The position numbers and the translations under genes are program-made. Below the pieces are notes generated by a model, which saw nothing but the letters and a program-made list of their open reading frames with translations, was not told where the DNA came from and searched no databases. Below, piece after piece: positions 5,303 to 5,783 of a DNA stretch of 5,783 nucleotides; the first letter of the stretch is position 1, and each line of letters opens with the position of its first letter. Origin of the DNA: Chloroflexota bacterium (GTDB taxonomy: Bacteria; Chloroflexota; Anaerolineae; Anaerolineales; Villigracilaceae); contig JAJYOO010000183.1 of the NCBI GenBank assembly GCA_021796155.1, positions 1-5,783 on the forward strand. Reading direction: 5' to 3'.

Positions 5303-5783
5303 CTACATTCCCAGATATGCCGCGCGCACATGTTCGTTCTTTATCAATTGACGCGCCGGACCCTCCAGGTTGATCTTTCCTTCTGCGAGGACGAATCCAT
5401 AATCGCTTATTGCAAGCGCCATCTGGACGTTTTGCTCGACCAACAGGATGGTGATCTTGAGGTCGCGCAATTGTTTCAGGTTTCCGAAGAGTTGAAGCAC
5501 GAGCACCGGGGCCAGGCCAAGTGACAGCTCATCAATCAACAGCACTTTCGGATCGGCCATGATCCCGCGGCCCACGGCCAACATTTGTTGCTCGCCTCCG
5601 CTCAATGTGCCTGCGCTTTGCCGGTGTCGTTCTTTCAGGCGCGGGAACATTTCGTAGACCCTTTCAAGATTGTCTTTCATTTTCTGGCGTGCCCGCGGGT
5701 TGGTCGCTCCCATTTCCAAATTTTCATAGACGGACATATCCGTAAAAAGCTGGCGGCCCTCCGGAACCATTATCAGTCCCATA
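5303..5783 (-). CDS. livF: Branched-chain amino acid ABC transporter ATP-binding protein LivF, C-terminal part (5' end outside window)
   Basis: The last 160 or so residues of an ABC ATPase that usually has about 235; the N-terminus with the Walker A motif lies beyond the right edge. Counting from the Met at the edge (codon 5780-5782, probably internal), VPEGRQLF at 6-13 and the segment SVYENLEMGA are characteristic of LivF, followed by the ABC signature LSGGEQQ (60-66), Walker B VLLIDE (80-85) with SLGLAP, and LLVEQN (113-118), where LivF proteins carry Gln at the switch position. The end, EHVRAAYLGM, is also typical. The protein would energise uptake of leucine, isoleucine, valine or related compounds together with LivG, LivH, LivM and a binding protein, expected to the right. 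It is convergent with the dehydrogenase gene and unlikely to belong to the metal operon. Related HAAT-family transporters of amides or urea use similar ATPases, so the substrate is open. Confidence 0.9.
   Translation of the reverse strand, partial: MGLIMVPEGRQLFTDMSVYENLEMGATNPRARQKMKDNLERVYEMFPRLKERHRQSAGTLSGGEQQMLAVGRGIMADPKVLLIDELSLGLAPVLVLQLFGNLKQLRDLKITILLVEQNVQMALAISDYGFVLAEGKINLEGPARQLIKNEHVRAAYLGM

Noticed and set aside
5273..5524. 83-codon plus-strand open frame after the dehydrogenase
   Set aside because: It is antisense to the conserved C-terminal part of the LivF-type gene and has no recognisable features.

Overview
The window looks like part of a bacterial chromosome. Its base composition is moderate and the genes are tightly packed. 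The gene styles (an SmtB-like repressor, a P2-type cation ATPase ending in a basic tail, and a LivF-type ABC ATPase) would fit an environmental Gram-negative-like or Chloroflexota/Anaerolineae-type organism. That placement is a low-confidence inference from style only, because no rRNA or other marker gene is present.

Layout from left to right: (1) positions 1-330 hold the C-terminal part of a TetR-family regulator with a WHG-type ligand domain; its DNA-binding domain lies left of the window. (2) Positions 331-469 form a control region. It has a near-consensus sigma70-type promoter (TTGACA, 16 bp, TATAAT) followed at once by a 26-bp inverted repeat with the 12-2-12 layout of SmtB/ArsR metal-sensor operators. 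(3) Positions 470-5269 look like one rightward operon: an SmtB-like repressor, a small two-helix membrane protein with an acidic DxDxDGxxD loop, a complete 867-residue P-type cation ATPase, an isoprenylcysteine-methyltransferase-like membrane protein (the fold class of CzcN/NccN), and a short-chain dehydrogenase. Repressor and small protein overlap by 17 bp, ATPase and methyltransferase by 4 bp, and the dehydrogenase follows after 12 bp. The one larger gap, 87 bp before the ATPase, contains an imperfect hairpin. (4) Positions 5303-5783 hold, on the minus strand and convergent, the C-terminal two thirds of a LivF-type branched-chain amino acid ABC transporter ATPase.

The most coherent reading is a metal-responsive operon. 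The repressor keeps the alpha-5 (zinc/cobalt/nickel-type) ligands and has no cysteine, so it should bind its operator in the absence of metal and release it when metal is in excess, switching on the ATPase and its companions. The ATPase has the general P2 architecture of calcium pumps, but its membrane ligand positions differ from SERCA (His in M5, Glu and Asp in M6, a nearby Cys), which makes a transition-metal substrate plausible. The roles of the small membrane protein, the methyltransferase-like protein and the dehydrogenase are not known. The combination may be a little-described metal-handling cassette. No RNA genes, mobile elements, CRISPR arrays or convincing intrinsic terminators were seen.
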